From Syntrophomonadaceae bacterium (GTDB lineage Bacteria; Bacillota; Dethiobacteria; SKNC01): 46,621 nucleotides of DNA. Location: positions 1 to 46,621 of the forward strand of contig PWJM01000091.1 of NCBI GenBank assembly GCA_003560915.1, read 5' to 3'. Numbering within the stretch: the first letter of the stretch is position 1; every line of letters begins with the position of its first letter. Shown here piece after piece: positions 20,550 to 31,853 of the stretch. The notes below the pieces were generated by a model. That model saw nothing but the letters and a program-made list of their open reading frames with translations. It ran no database searches and was not told where the DNA came from. Position numbers and translations under genes: made by a program.

Positions 20550-21128
20550 TTATTGGGTCGCAGTTTCGTTTTCCAAAACTAGAGCTTCCTCCACCTCCAG
20601 AGTTACCAGGATACTCAACCAGTCCAAAGGTTTAACAGTAAAACTTTTCCCTCGATATTCCTCCTCCAGAGCTTTCTTTGCAATAATGTAGGCATTGTTT
20701 CCCAACTCCCTGGAAAGCCCGTCATTGTCCATCCCATCGATAATACTATATATACCTGCCTGAATATTATCCTTCAGCATACCCTCTAAATTTAAAATAA
20801 ATTCTTCCGGAAGGCTAAAACTAAATCCGGCGATTTCCAATTTGCCGGAGGTAAATTGCCCCTCTACCTGTTCCTCCACGATTTGCGGAATATCCTTCTT
20901 AGCCTGATCCATATAAACCGGAATATTATCTATGGTAAACTGTGTAACCTGGTACTGAACAGCCCTGGCCACCTCTTCACTGTTTATGTAAACTACCACC
21001 CCTTTTTGTGAAATAACCCCCAGGACTGCCCCGCAAATCAGCAGTACAAAGAACATACCGGCAGCAAAACCGGCCATCAGCGATTTCAGATGATAATCTC
21101 TTTTTAATTTTTTTCGCAATAAAAACAC
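20550..21128 (-). CDS. Hypothetical protein with one N-terminal transmembrane segment
   Basis: 192 aa; hydrophobic segment SLMAGFAAGMFFVLLICGAVLGVI, then a soluble domain; family not recognised. Confidence 0.7.
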   Translation of the reverse strand: MFLLRKKLKRDYHLKSLMAGFAAGMFFVLLICGAVLGVISQKGVVVYINSEEVARAVQYQVTQFTIDNIPVYMDQAKKDIPQIVEEQVEGQFTSGKLEIAGFSFSLPEEFILNLEGMLKDNIQAGIYSIIDGMDNDGLSRELGNNAYIIAKKALEEEYRGKSFTVKPLDWLSILVTLEVEEALVLENETATQ

Positions 21129-21239
21129 TCCCCTAACTTATTATTCCTTAAAATGAAAATATTATTACCGTTCGATTTTAGCTTATTAAAGTTTAGGGGT
21201 GAAAATGACAGCTAGAAGCATATTTACTTAATGAGAAAT

Positions 21240-21267
21240 AAAAAAGCAGCATATTAATTTACGCTGC
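21240..21267 (-). terminator. Terminator downstream of codY
   Basis: Minus strand GCAGC-GTAAATTAATAT-GCTGC-TTTTTT. Confidence 0.6.
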
Positions 21268-21307
21268 CTTGATAACAAAGTTTGTACGCCATATCTTTTT
21301 ATAAAAA

Positions 21308-22090
21308 TTAATTTTTTAATTTTTTCAATTCTTCATATAAATGATGGTTCAGTATTTTAATATAGGTGCCCTTCATTCCCAGGGACCTGGACTCGATTAC
21401 ACCGGCACTTTCAAATTTACGCAGTGCATTCACTATAACTGACCGGGTTATTCCTACCTGATCGGCAATCTTACTGGCTACCAGAAGCCCCTCATCTCCT
21501 TCCAGCTTATCAAAAATATGTTCAATGGCCTCCAGTTCCGAGTAAGACAGTGTAGCTACAGCCAACTGTACTATGGCTTTGCTTCTAGCTTCTTCCTCGA
21601 CCTTTTCCGCTTTTTCCCTTAGAATTTCCATGCCTACCACCGTTGCACCGGTTTCCGCTAAAATAATATCCTCCGTATCAAAAGGTTCGGCAAACCTGGC
21701 CAGGAGCAGTGTCCCCAGACGCCTGCCCCCTCCTAAAATGGGCACAATGGTAGTTAATTTATTGGTAAACAAACATTCTGCATCTTCCATAAAAACACAA
21801 AGATTAGATTTCTGTATTAAATTAACCCTTGTTTCATTAATTTTCATCAGAGATTCGTTATATTCCACGGGAAAACAATTATCCTTCAACACCTCATTGA
21901 CCATAATTTCACATTCAAACTGTTTTACCAGGGAATACCCCATTATACATCCATTCCCATCGGCAATATATACATTAGCATTGATTACATTTCTTAGAAC
22001 TTCTGCAATCTCACCAAAATCCACATGGTGCCCGGCTGATTTTTGTAAAATGCTGTTGATTTGCCTTGTCCTCTCCAGTAGGTTTTCCAT
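21308..22090 (-). CDS. codY: GTP/BCAA-sensing pleiotropic repressor CodY
   Basis: [44 protein letters not shown]...; C-terminal w[46 protein letters not shown]. Start likely 22090. Confidence 0.97.
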   Translation of the reverse strand: MENLLERTRQINSILQKSAGHHVDFGEIAEVLRNVINANVYIADGNGCIMGYSLVKQFECEIMVNEVLKDNCFPVEYNESLMKINETRVNLIQKSNLCVFMEDAECLFTNKLTTIVPILGGGRRLGTLLLARFAEPFDTEDIILAETGATVVGMEILREKAEKVEEEARSKAIVQLAVATLSYSELEAIEHIFDKLEGDEGLLVASKIADQVGITRSVIVNALRKFESAGVIESRSLGMKGTYIKILNHHLYEELKKLKN

Positions 22091-22110
22091 GCCCACTCTC
22101 CCTCTCTCCA

Positions 22111-23523
22111 TTATAGTATATACTTGCTTAAGTCCCTGTCCTTAACAATATCTTTCAGTGATTCATTAACGTATAGTGCATCAATAACCACTTCCTTCTC
22201 TGATAAATCTGGAGCTTCAAAGGAAACTTCTTCTAATATTTTTTCCAGAATAGTCTGAAGCCTGCGGGCACCTATATTTTCCATCTGTTCATTCAATTTG
22301 TAAGCCAGCTCTGCAATTTCATCAATGGCTTCTTCTTTAAAATCTATATCAATTCCTTCTGTGGAAAGAAGGGCAACATACTGCTTAATAAGGGCGTTTT
22401 TCGGTTGTGTGAGAATTTGCTTAAAATCTTCTTGGGTGAGGCTGTTTAGTTCTACCCGGATTGGAAACCTTCCCTGCAGTTCCGGTATTAAATCTGAAGG
22501 CTTGGCAATGTGAAAAGCCCCGGCTGCGATAAACAGCACAAAATCAGTTTTTACCGGGCCGTACTTGGTCATCACTGTAGAGCCCTCCACAATGGGCAGT
22601 ATATCTCTCTGAACTCCCTCCCGGGACACATCAGGCCCCACGGAAGAATCTTTACCGGTAATCTTGTCAATTTCATCCAAAAATATTATGCCTGATTGCT
22701 CCGCCCTCTGGACGGCTTCATTAGTAACTTCGTCCATGTCAATGAGTTTCTGAGCTTCTTCCTGAAGAAGCAGTTTTCGGGCCTGGCTGACCGTTACCTT
22801 TCTTTGTTTCTTTTTTTTAGGCATCATGTTTCCTAAGAAATCCTGGAAATTAATGCCCATCTCTTCCACTCCGTAACCGGAAAATATTTCTACCATGGGC
22901 GAAGAAACGTCATCTACTTCCACGTCAACATATTTTTCTTCCAGTTTTCCGCCTTTTAAATCTTGACGGACACGGCTTCTCCGGGTAAATATTTCCTCCT
23001 GTTTCTCCGGGTCATCGTGTTCTAACTCCTGCTCTTCCCCTTCTCCACCGGAAAAAGTAGCCTGGAATAAAGCCCCCAAAGGGTTACTGTAACTTTTTTC
23101 TTTTTTGGGAAGAGGCATTAATATGTCCACCAGGCGTTCCTCAACCATCTGTCTGGCCTTTTCCTCTACGGCTGCCATTTTTTCAGTTTTAACAATCCTG
23201 ATAGCGGTCTCTACCAGGTCTCTTACCATAGTTTCCACATCCCTGCCAACATATCCTACTTCGGTAAACTTCGTAGCTTCTACCTTTACAAAGGGAGCAT
23301 TTACCAACCTGGCCAGCCGCCTGGCAATTTCTGTTTTTCCCACACCTGTGGGGCCGATTAAAATTATATTTTTAGGAATAATTTCATCCCTGATCTCAAG
23401 GGGAAGCTTTTTTCGTCGATATCTGTTGCGGAGAGCTACTGCCACACATTTTTTGGCATTGCCCTGGCCCACAATGAATTTATCCAGCTCCTGCACAATT
23501 TGTTTAGGGGTTAAATCTTCCAA
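22111..23523 (-). CDS. hslU: HslU/ClpY ATPase subunit
   Basis: [34 protein letters not shown]...[16 protein letters not shown]...[15 protein letters not shown] start at 23523 preceded by GGAGGG is more plausible than 23565. Confidence 0.96.
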   Translation of the reverse strand: MEDLTPKQIVQELDKFIVGQGNAKKCVAVALRNRYRRKKLPLEIRDEIIPKNIILIGPTGVGKTEIARRLARLVNAPFVKVEATKFTEVGYVGRDVETMVRDLVETAIRIVKTEKMAAVEEKARQMVEERLVDILMPLPKKEKSYSNPLGALFQATFSGGEGEEQELEHDDPEKQEEIFTRRSRVRQDLKGGKLEEKYVDVEVDDVSSPMVEIFSGYGVEEMGINFQDFLGNMMPKKKKQRKVTVSQARKLLLQEEAQKLIDMDEVTNEAVQRAEQSGIIFLDEIDKITGKDSSVGPDVSREGVQRDILPIVEGSTVMTKYGPVKTDFVLFIAAGAFHIAKPSDLIPELQGRFPIRVELNSLTQEDFKQILTQPKNALIKQYVALLSTEGIDIDFKEEAIDEIAELAYKLNEQMENIGARRLQTILEKILEEVSFEAPDLSEKEVVIDALYVNESLKDIVKDRDLSKYIL

Positions 23524-23711
23524 ATTTTTTGTCCCTCCTATCAGCCTTAACAGGCTGCAGAACATTATTCTTACATTTTTATTAATCTATTTAACAATAT
23601 TCACTAGACCACGAAATATTGAGCACCATTAGTATTTGAACAATTCTTGAGAAATCATTATGGATCGTAATATAATTTCGAATATTTAGAATTAAATTAA
23701 AAAAAAATATA

Positions 23712-24245
23712 TCAGTTCAAATTTAATACCGTAATCTCACGATTTGTATATACACAGATATCAGAAGCTATGACTAAAGAATTATAAGCAACTTCCGCAG
23801 GGCTAAGATCAGTATAATTGGCCATGGCTTTTGCCGCTGCCAGGGCATAAGGCCCCCCTGAACCAATAGCTGCTACCTGATCATCAGGCTCAATGACCTC
23901 ACCGGTTCCTGACAAAATCAGCAGGCTTTCGGCATCCACCACAATCAGCAGAGCTTCTAACCGCCGGAGCAGCTTATCTGTTCTCCATTCCTTGGCCATC
24001 TCTACCGCTGCACGTTTTAAATTTCCCTGATACTTTTCCAGCTGCTCTTCAAACTTTTCAAAAAGAGTTAAAGCATCAGCTACTGAACCGGCAAACCCTG
24101 CCAGCACTTCCTGGTTATAAATTTTTCTTACCTTACAGGCTTTTTGCTTCATGATCACATTTTGACCGAAGGTTACCTGTCCGTCACCAGCTACGGCCGC
24201 AACATTTCCCTTTTTTACGGCAACAATGGTGGTGCCTTTTATCAT
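23712..24245 (-). CDS. hslV: HslV/ClpQ threonine protease subunit
   Basis: 177 aa; [38 protein letters not shown]. Confidence 0.96.
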   Translation of the reverse strand: MIKGTTIVAVKKGNVAAVAGDGQVTFGQNVIMKQKACKVRKIYNQEVLAGFAGSVADALTLFEKFEEQLEKYQGNLKRAAVEMAKEWRTDKLLRRLEALLIVVDAESLLILSGTGEVIEPDDQVAAIGSGGPYALAAAKAMANYTDLSPAEVAYNSLVIASDICVYTNREITVLNLN

Positions 24246-24338
24246 GATTCTTTCCCTTTCCTTTTAGAAAAATCTTATTTATATTATATTTAATAGATAT
24301 GTTTTAAAATAATGTTTATCCTATGGAATCGTTCCAAT

Positions 24339-25232
24339 TTAAGCCCTGGGATGAGCTTTATCATAAACTTTTTTTATTCCCTCCCGGGTAAGATGGGTAT
24401 AAATTTGGGTAGTGGATATATTTACATGTCCCAATAGTTCCTGTACTGACCTTAAGTCAGCCCCTGCATCTAAAAGATGTGTGGCAAAAGTGTGTCTTAA
24501 CGTATGGGGGCTGGCCTTTGTTTTTTGGCAGGTGAGGGTTATATATTTATCCATTATTCTCCTTACGCTGCGGTCTGAAATGCGGCCTCCAAACCGATTT
24601 AAAAAAAGTGCCGGTTCCGGCCGGTGGTCCTTCTTTTTAACTAAAAGCGCTTCCCGGCTTTCATCCAGGTAAGTCTGCAAAGCATATTCAGCATATTTCC
24701 CAAACAGGACAATTCTTTCTTTTGCCCCTTTTCCGGTAACCTTCATGGTTCTGGCTTCCAGGGTCAGGCTGTTTATATCCAGGGATACCAGTTCGCTGAT
24801 TCTAATTCCTGAAGCATATAGGGTTTCCAGGATAGCGCTGTCCCGTCGGCCCAGCACTGTACCGGGGTCTGGAGAATCCAGCAATTCTACCATTTCCTGT
24901 TGATATAAAAATTTAGGTAAATTTTTTGCCAGTTTAGGAGTTGAAACGGACAGTCGATGATTCAGTTTCAAATCTGTTTCCCGGTTAATAAAGCGGATAA
25001 AGGTGCGCAGTGCAGAGAGTTTCCGGGCAATAGAAGCCCGGGCATATCCCTTTTTCTGAAGAAAAGCAAGGTATTTTCGGATCATCCTGTGGTCCAGATC
25101 CTCAATACTCCTTTCCTGACCTACTAAAAAACCGGTAAACTGCTGAAGGTCCTCCATATACTTTCTCTCGGTCCATGGAGATGCATTTCTTTCCACTTTT
25201 AAGTAATTAATAAATTTATCCAGCAAATCCAC
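24339..25232 (-). CDS. xerC: Tyrosine recombinase XerC/CodV
   Basis: 297 aa; catalytic [39 protein letters not shown]; upstream of hslV-hslU-codY. Confidence 0.93.
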   Translation of the reverse strand: MDLLDKFINYLKVERNASPWTERKYMEDLQQFTGFLVGQERSIEDLDHRMIRKYLAFLQKKGYARASIARKLSALRTFIRFINRETDLKLNHRLSVSTPKLAKNLPKFLYQQEMVELLDSPDPGTVLGRRDSAILETLYASGIRISELVSLDINSLTLEARTMKVTGKGAKERIVLFGKYAEYALQTYLDESREALLVKKKDHRPEPALFLNRFGGRISDRSVRRIMDKYITLTCQKTKASPHTLRHTFATHLLDAGADLRSVQELLGHVNISTTQIYTHLTREGIKKVYDKAHPRA

Positions 25233-25277
25233 CGTTTTAACACCTCTTCCCTTAAAATCTTACCATACTGCCTTTCT

Positions 25278-26600
25278 TTATGCAATATCAAGGGAAGATT
25301 TATTGATAAAAACCGACATATCCTGCAGGGCTCTTTGGGAATAATACAGTTTTCTTTCCTTTTTCTTAACTTTTTCCTTTGGAGGAGGCAGCAGTCCATA
25401 GTTCACATTCATCGGTTGAAAGTTTTCGGGATCTGCGGTAGTAATGTAAAAACAAAGGGCTCCGTGGGCAGTAGTTTCCGGGAATACCAAAAGTTCCTCC
25501 CCTTGAGCCAGTAAAGAGGCATTAATCCCCGCCACCAGTCCGGAAGAGGCCGATTCTACGTACCCCTCTACACCGGTAACCTGACCGGCGAAGAAAATAC
25601 CGGGGTTTGACTTTAACTGCAGTGAAGCATTTAAAACCCGGGGAGAGTTTATAAAGGTGTTTCGGTGCATTACGCCATACCGCACAAATTCTGCCTTCTC
25701 CAGTCCTGGAATCATACTGAACACCCTTTTCTGTTCCGGCCAGGTCAGGCTGGTTTGAAAGCCAACCATATTATATAAGGTGCCGGACATGTTGTCCTGC
25801 CTTAACTGAACCACCCCATAGGGCTGTTTCCCGGTTCGAGGGTCTGATAGCCCTACAGGCTTTAAAGGGCCGTAAAGAAGGGTCTGATAACCCCGGGAAG
25901 CCATCTCTTCCACAGGCATACACCCTTCAAAAAATACTTCTTTTTCAAATTCCTTTTGCTGGTAACGTTCCGCTTCGGTCAGTGCCTTCCAAAAACGGTT
26001 ATATTCTTCTTCGTCCATTGGACAATTTAAATAATCAGCAGAGCCTCTTCCGTAACGGGAGGCTCGAAAAATCTTTTCCATATCAATGGATTCCAGGGTG
26101 ACAATAGGGGCCGCTGCATCAAAAAAATATAAATGTTCGCTGCCGGTAATCCTTTTTATATCTTCGGCCAGTGCCGGGGAAGTCAGCGGACCGGTAGCTA
26201 CAACTACCGGAATATCTACCTGGGGAATAGTTTCAATTTCCTGCCTTCTAATTTCCACCAGTTCATTTTTCTCAAGGATCTCTTGAATTCCTCCGGAGAA
26301 TAGCTCCCGGTCCACAGCCAGGGCTTTCCCCGCAGGCACGGAGCTTTTTTCCGCTGAGCTCATAATTAAAGATCCCAGCATTTTCATTTCTTCCTTTAAT
26401 AGTCCCACTGCATTTTCCAGCCCCGAAGCCCGCAGCGAATTACTGCATACCAGTTCCGACAGCAGTCCGGTGTGATGGGCAGGAGTCATTTTCCCCGGAC
26501 GCATCTCGTATAAAGTAACCTTTGTTCCCCGGCGGGATGCCTGCCAGGCGGCCTCACATCCCGCCAGCCCTCCGCCAACAATTATAATTTCATTTTTCAT
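25278..26600 (-). CDS. trmFO: Methylenetetrahydrofolate-tRNA-(uracil-5-)-methyltransferase TrmFO
   Basis: 440 aa; [40 protein letters not shown]. Confidence 0.97.
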   Translation of the reverse strand: MKNEIIIVGGGLAGCEAAWQASRRGTKVTLYEMRPGKMTPAHHTGLLSELVCSNSLRASGLENAVGLLKEEMKMLGSLIMSSAEKSSVPAGKALAVDRELFSGGIQEILEKNELVEIRRQEIETIPQVDIPVVVATGPLTSPALAEDIKRITGSEHLYFFDAAAPIVTLESIDMEKIFRASRYGRGSADYLNCPMDEEEYNRFWKALTEAERYQQKEFEKEVFFEGCMPVEEMASRGYQTLLYGPLKPVGLSDPRTGKQPYGVVQLRQDNMSGTLYNMVGFQTSLTWPEQKRVFSMIPGLEKAEFVRYGVMHRNTFINSPRVLNASLQLKSNPGIFFAGQVTGVEGYVESASSGLVAGINASLLAQGEELLVFPETTAHGALCFYITTADPENFQPMNVNYGLLPPPKEKVKKKERKLYYSQRALQDMSVFINKSSLDIA

Positions 26601-26624
26601 AGAATGACCTCCGAAAATATACCA

Positions 26625-28718
26625 TCATTTGGTTTTTTGTTTCTTTTCAGATATGCTCACCTTATAGCCGCAGTTCTTGTCCATGCATTCCAGCGTAACC
26701 TTATTCTTGTTTCTTCGTTCGACCATTACCGACTGGCACTGGGGACAATTTTCCTTAACCGGCTTGTTCCAGGAAATAAACTCACACTCAGGATAACTGC
26801 TGCAGCCAAAAAATGTTCTGCCTTTTCTTGTTCTCCGTTCCACAATTTCTCCGGGACAAACCGGACAGCTTACACCGGTGGGCTTCAGTATAGGTTTTGT
26901 ATTGCGGCATTCGGGAAATCCCGGGCAGGCCAGGAATTTTCCAAAGCGCCCCATTTTATACACCATGAGCCGGCCGCATTTTTCACATTCTTCCTCGCTG
27001 ACCTCATCCTGTATCTGAATCTTCTCCATGTCTTTTTCAGCCCTCTGCAGGTCCTTCTGAAAAGGCAGATAAAAATTATCGACTACATCAATCCATGGGG
27101 ATTCTCCCACTTCTACCTGGTCCAGCTTCTCCTCCAGGGCTGCGGTAAAATCCACATCAATAATATCTGGAAAATAGTCTTTCATTATATCCACCACGAT
27201 TTTTCCAAGCTCAGTTGGAAGAAGTGTTTTTTGTTCCTTAATTACATAACCCCTGGCCAGTATGGTTCCAATAATTGGAGCATACGTGCTGGGCCGGCCA
27301 ATGCCCAGTTCCTCCAGGGTCTTCACCAGGGATGCCTCACTATAACGAGGTGGAGGCTGAGTGAAGTGCTGTTGGGGGTCCAGCTTTAATAGTTTTAATT
27401 CCTGTCCCTCCTCCAGCTCCGGGAGAACTCCTTGTTCTTCCTTTTCCTCTTTGTCTTGATTATCATACAAAACTAAAAACCCCGGAAACTTTACGGTGGA
27501 CCCGGTCGCTTTAAAAACGTACCCCGATGCAGTTATGTCTATAGATACCACATTAAAAACAGCAGAGGCCATCTGGCTGGCGGTAAATCTTTCCCAAATC
27601 AGCTTATAAAGACGATATTGGTCTTTCGTTAACTCCGATTTTATTGCTTCAGGGCTGCGCAAAATCGAGGTGGGCCGTACTGCCTCATGGGCTTCCTGGG
27701 CACCTTTCTTTGATTTATAAACCCTGGGCTTTGGGGGAATATAGTTATTTCCATACTGCTCAGAGACATAATTTTGGGCCTCTTCCCTGGCGCTCTCGGA
27801 AATTTTGGTGGAGTCCGTCCTCATATAAGTGATAAGTCCTACATTACCTTCTTTTTTTAATTTAATGCCTTCATACAGTTGTTGAGCCACGGTCATAGTT
27901 TTCCGCACGGTAAACCCCAATCTCCTGGATGCATCCTGCTGCAGACTGCTGGTAGTAAAGGGAGGGGAAGGATTCCTTTTCCTCTCTCTTCTCTTAATGC
28001 TTTTTATGGTATATATGGCATTTTCTAATTCCTCTACGATATTACTTACAGATTTTTCGTCGGTAAGCTTAATCTTCTCTTTCTCTTTCCCCCAAAAACG
28101 GGCGGAGAAAGCATCCTTTTTATAATGAGGTGTTACCTGGGCTCCGATGCTCCAATATTCTTCCGGGATAAAGGCATCGATTTCCTCCTCCCGGTCACAG
28201 ATTAATCGAATGGTTACCGACTGAACCCGTCCAGCACTTAGTCCTTTTTTTACTTTTTTCCAGAGAAGAGGGCTTATTTTATACCCTACCAACCGGTCCA
28301 GAACTCTTCTGGCCTGTTGAGCGTCAACGCGGTTTTTATCAATTTTCCTGGGGCTTTTAAAAGCTTCTTTTACAGCATTTTTAGTTATTTCATGAAATTC
28401 AACCCGGCAGGGTTCCTCTTCGTCAACCTCCAATGCCCTCATCAGGTGCCAGCTTATGGCCTCTCCCTCCCGATCCGGGTCAGCGGCAAAGTACACCTTA
28501 TCCACACTTTTACCGGCGGATTTTAATTTTTTTAATATATCCCCCTTGCCCCGGATGGTTATGTACTTAGGTCTGTACTTTTTCTCCACGTCAATACCAA
28601 ATTGACTTTTAGGTAAATCTATTAAGTGTCCCATAGAAGCTTCCACCTTATATTTCCTTCCCAAAAACTTCTTAATGGTACGGGCTTTAGCCGGTGATTC
28701 GACAATTACCAGATACAT
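26625..28718 (-). CDS. topA: DNA topoisomerase I
   Basis: 697 aa; TOPRIM MYLVIVESPAKARTIKKFLG, GLITYMRTDSTKIS, C-terminal four-Cys zinc modules. Confidence 0.98.
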   Translation of the reverse strand: MYLVIVESPAKARTIKKFLGRKYKVEASMGHLIDLPKSQFGIDVEKKYRPKYITIRGKGDILKKLKSAGKSVDKVYFAADPDREGEAISWHLMRALEVDEEEPCRVEFHEITKNAVKEAFKSPRKIDKNRVDAQQARRVLDRLVGYKISPLLWKKVKKGLSAGRVQSVTIRLICDREEEIDAFIPEEYWSIGAQVTPHYKKDAFSARFWGKEKEKIKLTDEKSVSNIVEELENAIYTIKSIKRRERKRNPSPPFTTSSLQQDASRRLGFTVRKTMTVAQQLYEGIKLKKEGNVGLITYMRTDSTKISESAREEAQNYVSEQYGNNYIPPKPRVYKSKKGAQEAHEAVRPTSILRSPEAIKSELTKDQYRLYKLIWERFTASQMASAVFNVVSIDITASGYVFKATGSTVKFPGFLVLYDNQDKEEKEEQGVLPELEEGQELKLLKLDPQQHFTQPPPRYSEASLVKTLEELGIGRPSTYAPIIGTILARGYVIKEQKTLLPTELGKIVVDIMKDYFPDIIDVDFTAALEEKLDQVEVGESPWIDVVDNFYLPFQKDLQRAEKDMEKIQIQDEVSEEECEKCGRLMVYKMGRFGKFLACPGFPECRNTKPILKPTGVSCPVCPGEIVERRTRKGRTFFGCSSYPECEFISWNKPVKENCPQCQSVMVERRNKNKVTLECMDKNCGYKVSISEKKQKTK

Positions 28719-28792
28719 GAATGCACCCCCAAAAAAATTAAACTGATAAATAATATATCATATCTTTTGCTTTTTATTCAGATTATACCTGA

Positions 28793-29809
28793 TTATCTTT
28801 TGATAAAGTATTTACCCGGAAGCTGATTAATTATACCTTTCAATTCCAAAAGCGTCAGCAGGGCATTTAGCTCTCGGGTGGAAAGACCGCTCTGCGCTTT
28901 CAGTGAATCCACATGTACAGGCTGCGGTGTAATAAAGCTGCAGAGTTTTTTCTCCTGAAGGGTTAAGTGTAAAGATCCCTGCGGCGCTGACTCATAAATT
29001 ACATCATAACCCAATTCCTGCAAAATGTCTACGGGATTTTGCAGCAGCACCGCCCCTTCTTTAATCAAGCGGTTACAGCCCCTGCTGTAGGGGCTGTCTA
29101 TATTTCCAGGAACCGCAAAGACCTCTCTTCCCTGTTCCAGGGCACAGTCCGCGGTAATCAGGGCACCACTCTTCTCAGCCGCTTCAACCACCACAACCCC
29201 CAAAGAAAGTCCGCTGATAATCCGATTTCTCATAGGAAAATTCCGGGGGAGAGGAGAAGTCCCCGGAGGAAACTCTGAAACCAGGGCACCCTTTTCCATA
29301 ATCTTTTTCGCAAGGCCCTGATTTTCCCGGGGGTACATAACATCCAGCCCACAGCCCAATACGGCTATAGTGCTGCCGCCGGCTTTCAAGCAGCTCCAAT
29401 GAGCCAGCGTATCTATCCCTAAAGCCAACCCGCTTACCACCGTAAAGCCCTGTTCCGCCAGGGTTCGGCTTATTTCCTGGGCAATTTTTTTACCATATGG
29501 AGTGCATTTACGGGTCCCAACGATTCCTATCCGCTTTTCCTCCTTAAAAGAATCCTTTCCCTTAACATATAAAAGAGCAGGAGGAGAATGAATATGTCTG
29601 AGATTATCAGGATATTCTTTATCTTGAAAGGTAATCACCTGAATCCCTTTATCCAATATTTCCTGCCAGCTGCTGTCTACATTAATTTTATTCTTTTCTT
29701 CCAATATAAGACGGGAAAGATTGGGCGTAATCCCTTTAACCTTTTCCAGTTCCTCCGGTGAACTATACCAGACCCTCTGAGCAGAATTCATCCGATTTAT
29801 TAAGTTCAT
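28793..29809 (-). CDS. dprA: DNA-processing protein DprA
   Basis: 338 aa; RIGIVGTRKCTPYGKKIAQEISRTLAEQGFTVVSGLALGIDTLAH, GREVFAVPGNIDSPYSRGCNRLIKEGA. Confidence 0.96.
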   Translation of the reverse strand: MNLINRMNSAQRVWYSSPEELEKVKGITPNLSRLILEEKNKINVDSSWQEILDKGIQVITFQDKEYPDNLRHIHSPPALLYVKGKDSFKEEKRIGIVGTRKCTPYGKKIAQEISRTLAEQGFTVVSGLALGIDTLAHWSCLKAGGSTIAVLGCGLDVMYPRENQGLAKKIMEKGALVSEFPPGTSPLPRNFPMRNRIISGLSLGVVVVEAAEKSGALITADCALEQGREVFAVPGNIDSPYSRGCNRLIKEGAVLLQNPVDILQELGYDVIYESAPQGSLHLTLQEKKLCSFITPQPVHVDSLKAQSGLSTRELNALLTLLELKGIINQLPGKYFIKR

Positions 29810-29921
29810 TATTCTTTTGGACCCCAGGCAGGAAATCCTGGTAAGAGCAGCCCAATACTTTTTATCAGACAGGACAATCCCTTCCTTCTGGTTTTTTTTT
29901 GGCTATATTCCAAAATATAAC

Positions 29922-29956
29922 TCCTACATTCGACAGTTAGTAAAATATTCCTGCAA
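29922..29956 (-). promoter_or_regulatory. Candidate Spo0A box / recurrent Clostridia intergenic motif upstream of dprA
   Basis: Minus strand GCAGGAATATTTTACTAACTGTCGAATGTAGGAG, containing the 0A-box heptamer TGTCGAA (29929-29935). Confidence 0.35.
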
Positions 29957-29964
29957 AATGGCAA

Positions 29965-29990
29965 AAGAAAAAGGCCTCATATGGGCCTTT
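29965..29990 (-). terminator. Terminator downstream of the aminomutase gene
   Basis: Minus strand AAAGGCC-CATATGA-GGCCTTT-TTCTTTT. Confidence 0.75.
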
Positions 29991-29993
29991 GAT

Positions 29994-31253
29994 TTAAGAG
30001 CGGGGATTGATGTACTGGAATATTTTCTTTTCCCAGTTTCGGATAAATATTGTGCCTGAGGTCATAGACACCAGGTACTCCGGCAGCATGGGAGTCTTTC
30101 CACACCCCTTGGGAGCATTGATGATAAAGGTGGGAATAGCCAGCCCGGAGGTTTGCCCCCGTAAATGTTCCATGATTTCTAATCCGTCTTCTACGGGAGT
30201 CCGAAAATGTGATGTTCCCTTAACCCTTTTAGAGTGAAAGATATAATACGGTTTAACTGAAATTTTTAAAAGCTCCTGATTTAATTTTTTCATAACATGA
30301 GGATTGTTGTTTATATCCCTCAAAAGGACTGCCTGGTTCCCCAGGGGGATACCGGCTTTAGCCAGCTTTTTACAGGCCAAACGGGATTGTTCCGTAATTT
30401 CTTTAGGGTGATTAAACTGCGTATTAACATAAACTGCGTCATGTTTTTCCAAAATGGAACAAAGTTCATCATCTACCCTCATGGGCATGGTAACCAAAAC
30501 CCGGGTTCCTAATCTTTTCATTTCTACATGGGGGATTTCCCCTAACTCTGTTAAAAGCCAATCAATCTGTTCATTAGAAAGCATAAATGCGTCTCCACCG
30601 GTTAAAAGGACATCTCTGATTTCTTCATTTTCCCTGACATATTTCAGGGCTTCCAAAATTTCTTCCCGGGGAGCACCCACGTCTTCTTCGCCAATATTTC
30701 TTCTCCTCTGACAGTGACGGCAGTACATTGCACACTGGTTGGTCACATTAATGATTAACCGGTCCGGATACCTCCGGGTAACTGCCGGTGCAGGGGAGGT
30801 TTCTTCCTCGGCCATGGGGTCCAGCTGTCCCAGTTCATCAGTAAGTTCCTCAATTGTAGGGATTGCCTGTTTTCTTACAGGGCAATCTGGATTATCCGGG
30901 TCTATCAGGCTCAAGTAATAGGGAGATACAGCCCAACGATATCTGGTCCCAATCTCCTTTATTTCATTTTTTTCCTGTTGAGACAGGTTTAAAAAAAGGC
31001 AAAGCTCTTCCTGGTCGTAAATTCTGTTCTTAATCTGCCAGTGCCAGTCCTGCCATTCCTCTTCTGTCGCCCCAAAATGATTTTTAATTCGTTCTTTATT
31101 TTTTTGATGCTGCTCCTGTAGATTAAAGCCTGTTTCTATATTTTCCCGGGCTTCCAGGTATCCCCGGATACTATCCTTTAGTTCCCCGGCTCTCTTCAGA
31201 GCTTTTACTCTATTTTGAGCCGGCCCGTCTTTATGATCCAAAATTAACGACAC
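29994..31253 (-). CDS. Radical SAM KamA-family 2,3-aminomutase (lysine or glutamate 2,3-aminomutase)
   Basis: 419 aa; CAMYCRHCQRRRNIGEEDV (CxxxCxxC), DVLLTGGDAFM, PLP/substrate region. The N-terminal architecture is reminiscent of glutamate 2,3-aminomutase, but substrate cannot be assigned safely. Confidence 0.88.
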   Translation of the reverse strand: MSLILDHKDGPAQNRVKALKRAGELKDSIRGYLEARENIETGFNLQEQHQKNKERIKNHFGATEEEWQDWHWQIKNRIYDQEELCLFLNLSQQEKNEIKEIGTRYRWAVSPYYLSLIDPDNPDCPVRKQAIPTIEELTDELGQLDPMAEEETSPAPAVTRRYPDRLIINVTNQCAMYCRHCQRRRNIGEEDVGAPREEILEALKYVRENEEIRDVLLTGGDAFMLSNEQIDWLLTELGEIPHVEMKRLGTRVLVTMPMRVDDELCSILEKHDAVYVNTQFNHPKEITEQSRLACKKLAKAGIPLGNQAVLLRDINNNPHVMKKLNQELLKISVKPYYIFHSKRVKGTSHFRTPVEDGLEIMEHLRGQTSGLAIPTFIINAPKGCGKTPMLPEYLVSMTSGTIFIRNWEKKIFQYINPRS

Positions 31254-31382
31254 CTCCTTGTGCAGTTTCTCTCGCTCCCCAATTTAACCTCTTTTAGTAT
31301 AACATAAGAACAAATTATTTCAACAATTTAGCAGTTGTGCATACCCTTTCTAACACCGTGAAATCCCCATAGTTAAAATAAT

Positions 31383-31405
31383 GAAAAACTGGCCTTACGG
31401 CCAGT
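31383..31405 (-). terminator. Terminator of the pantothenate operon (after panD)
   Basis: Minus strand ACTGGCC-GTAA-GGCCAGT-TTTTC. Confidence 0.85.
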
Positions 31406-31474
31406 ATATTCAATCTTATACAATATAGTTATGTGAACTTATTTTATTATTTTAATTTTTCATAATGGCTTTAA

Positions 31475-31852
31475 TTATATTTTGTTCACCTGGTCTTGAT
31501 TAATTTTTACAATTTTGTTCTGAGAGTCCACCAGGACTGTTTTCACTTCAAACTGGTCCAGTTCATTTTCTGGGACCAGGGAATAAGTAATAATAATAAT
31601 CAAGTCTCCTGAATGGGCCAGGCGTGCTGCCGCACCGTTCAAACATATTTCTCCGGAACCGGCTTCCCCTTCAATAACATAGGTTTCAAACCTGGCACCA
31701 TTATTTATATTTACCACGTGAACCTGCTCGTAAGGAAGAATCCCTGAGGCTTTAAGAAGCTCACTGTCAATGCTTATGCTTCCATTATAGTTCAGATCGG
31801 CATCGGTTACTGTGGCCCGATGGATCTTTGACTTAAACATATGACGAAACAT
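31475..31852 (-). CDS. panD: Aspartate 1-decarboxylase
   Basis: MFKSKIHRATVTDADLNYNGSISID (Gly-Ser processing site) ...NGARFETYVIEGEAGSGEICLNGAAARLA. Start likely 31852 with GGAGGTGC RBS. Confidence 0.97.
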   Translation of the reverse strand: MFRHMFKSKIHRATVTDADLNYNGSISIDSELLKASGILPYEQVHVVNINNGARFETYVIEGEAGSGEICLNGAAARLAHSGDLIIIITYSLVPENELDQFEVKTVLVDSQNKIVKINQDQVNKI

Positions 31853-31853
31853 T

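Noticed and set aside
26604-27389. 261-aa plus-strand ORF opposite topA
   Set aside because: Fully antisense to a confident topA coding region; no recognisable domain.
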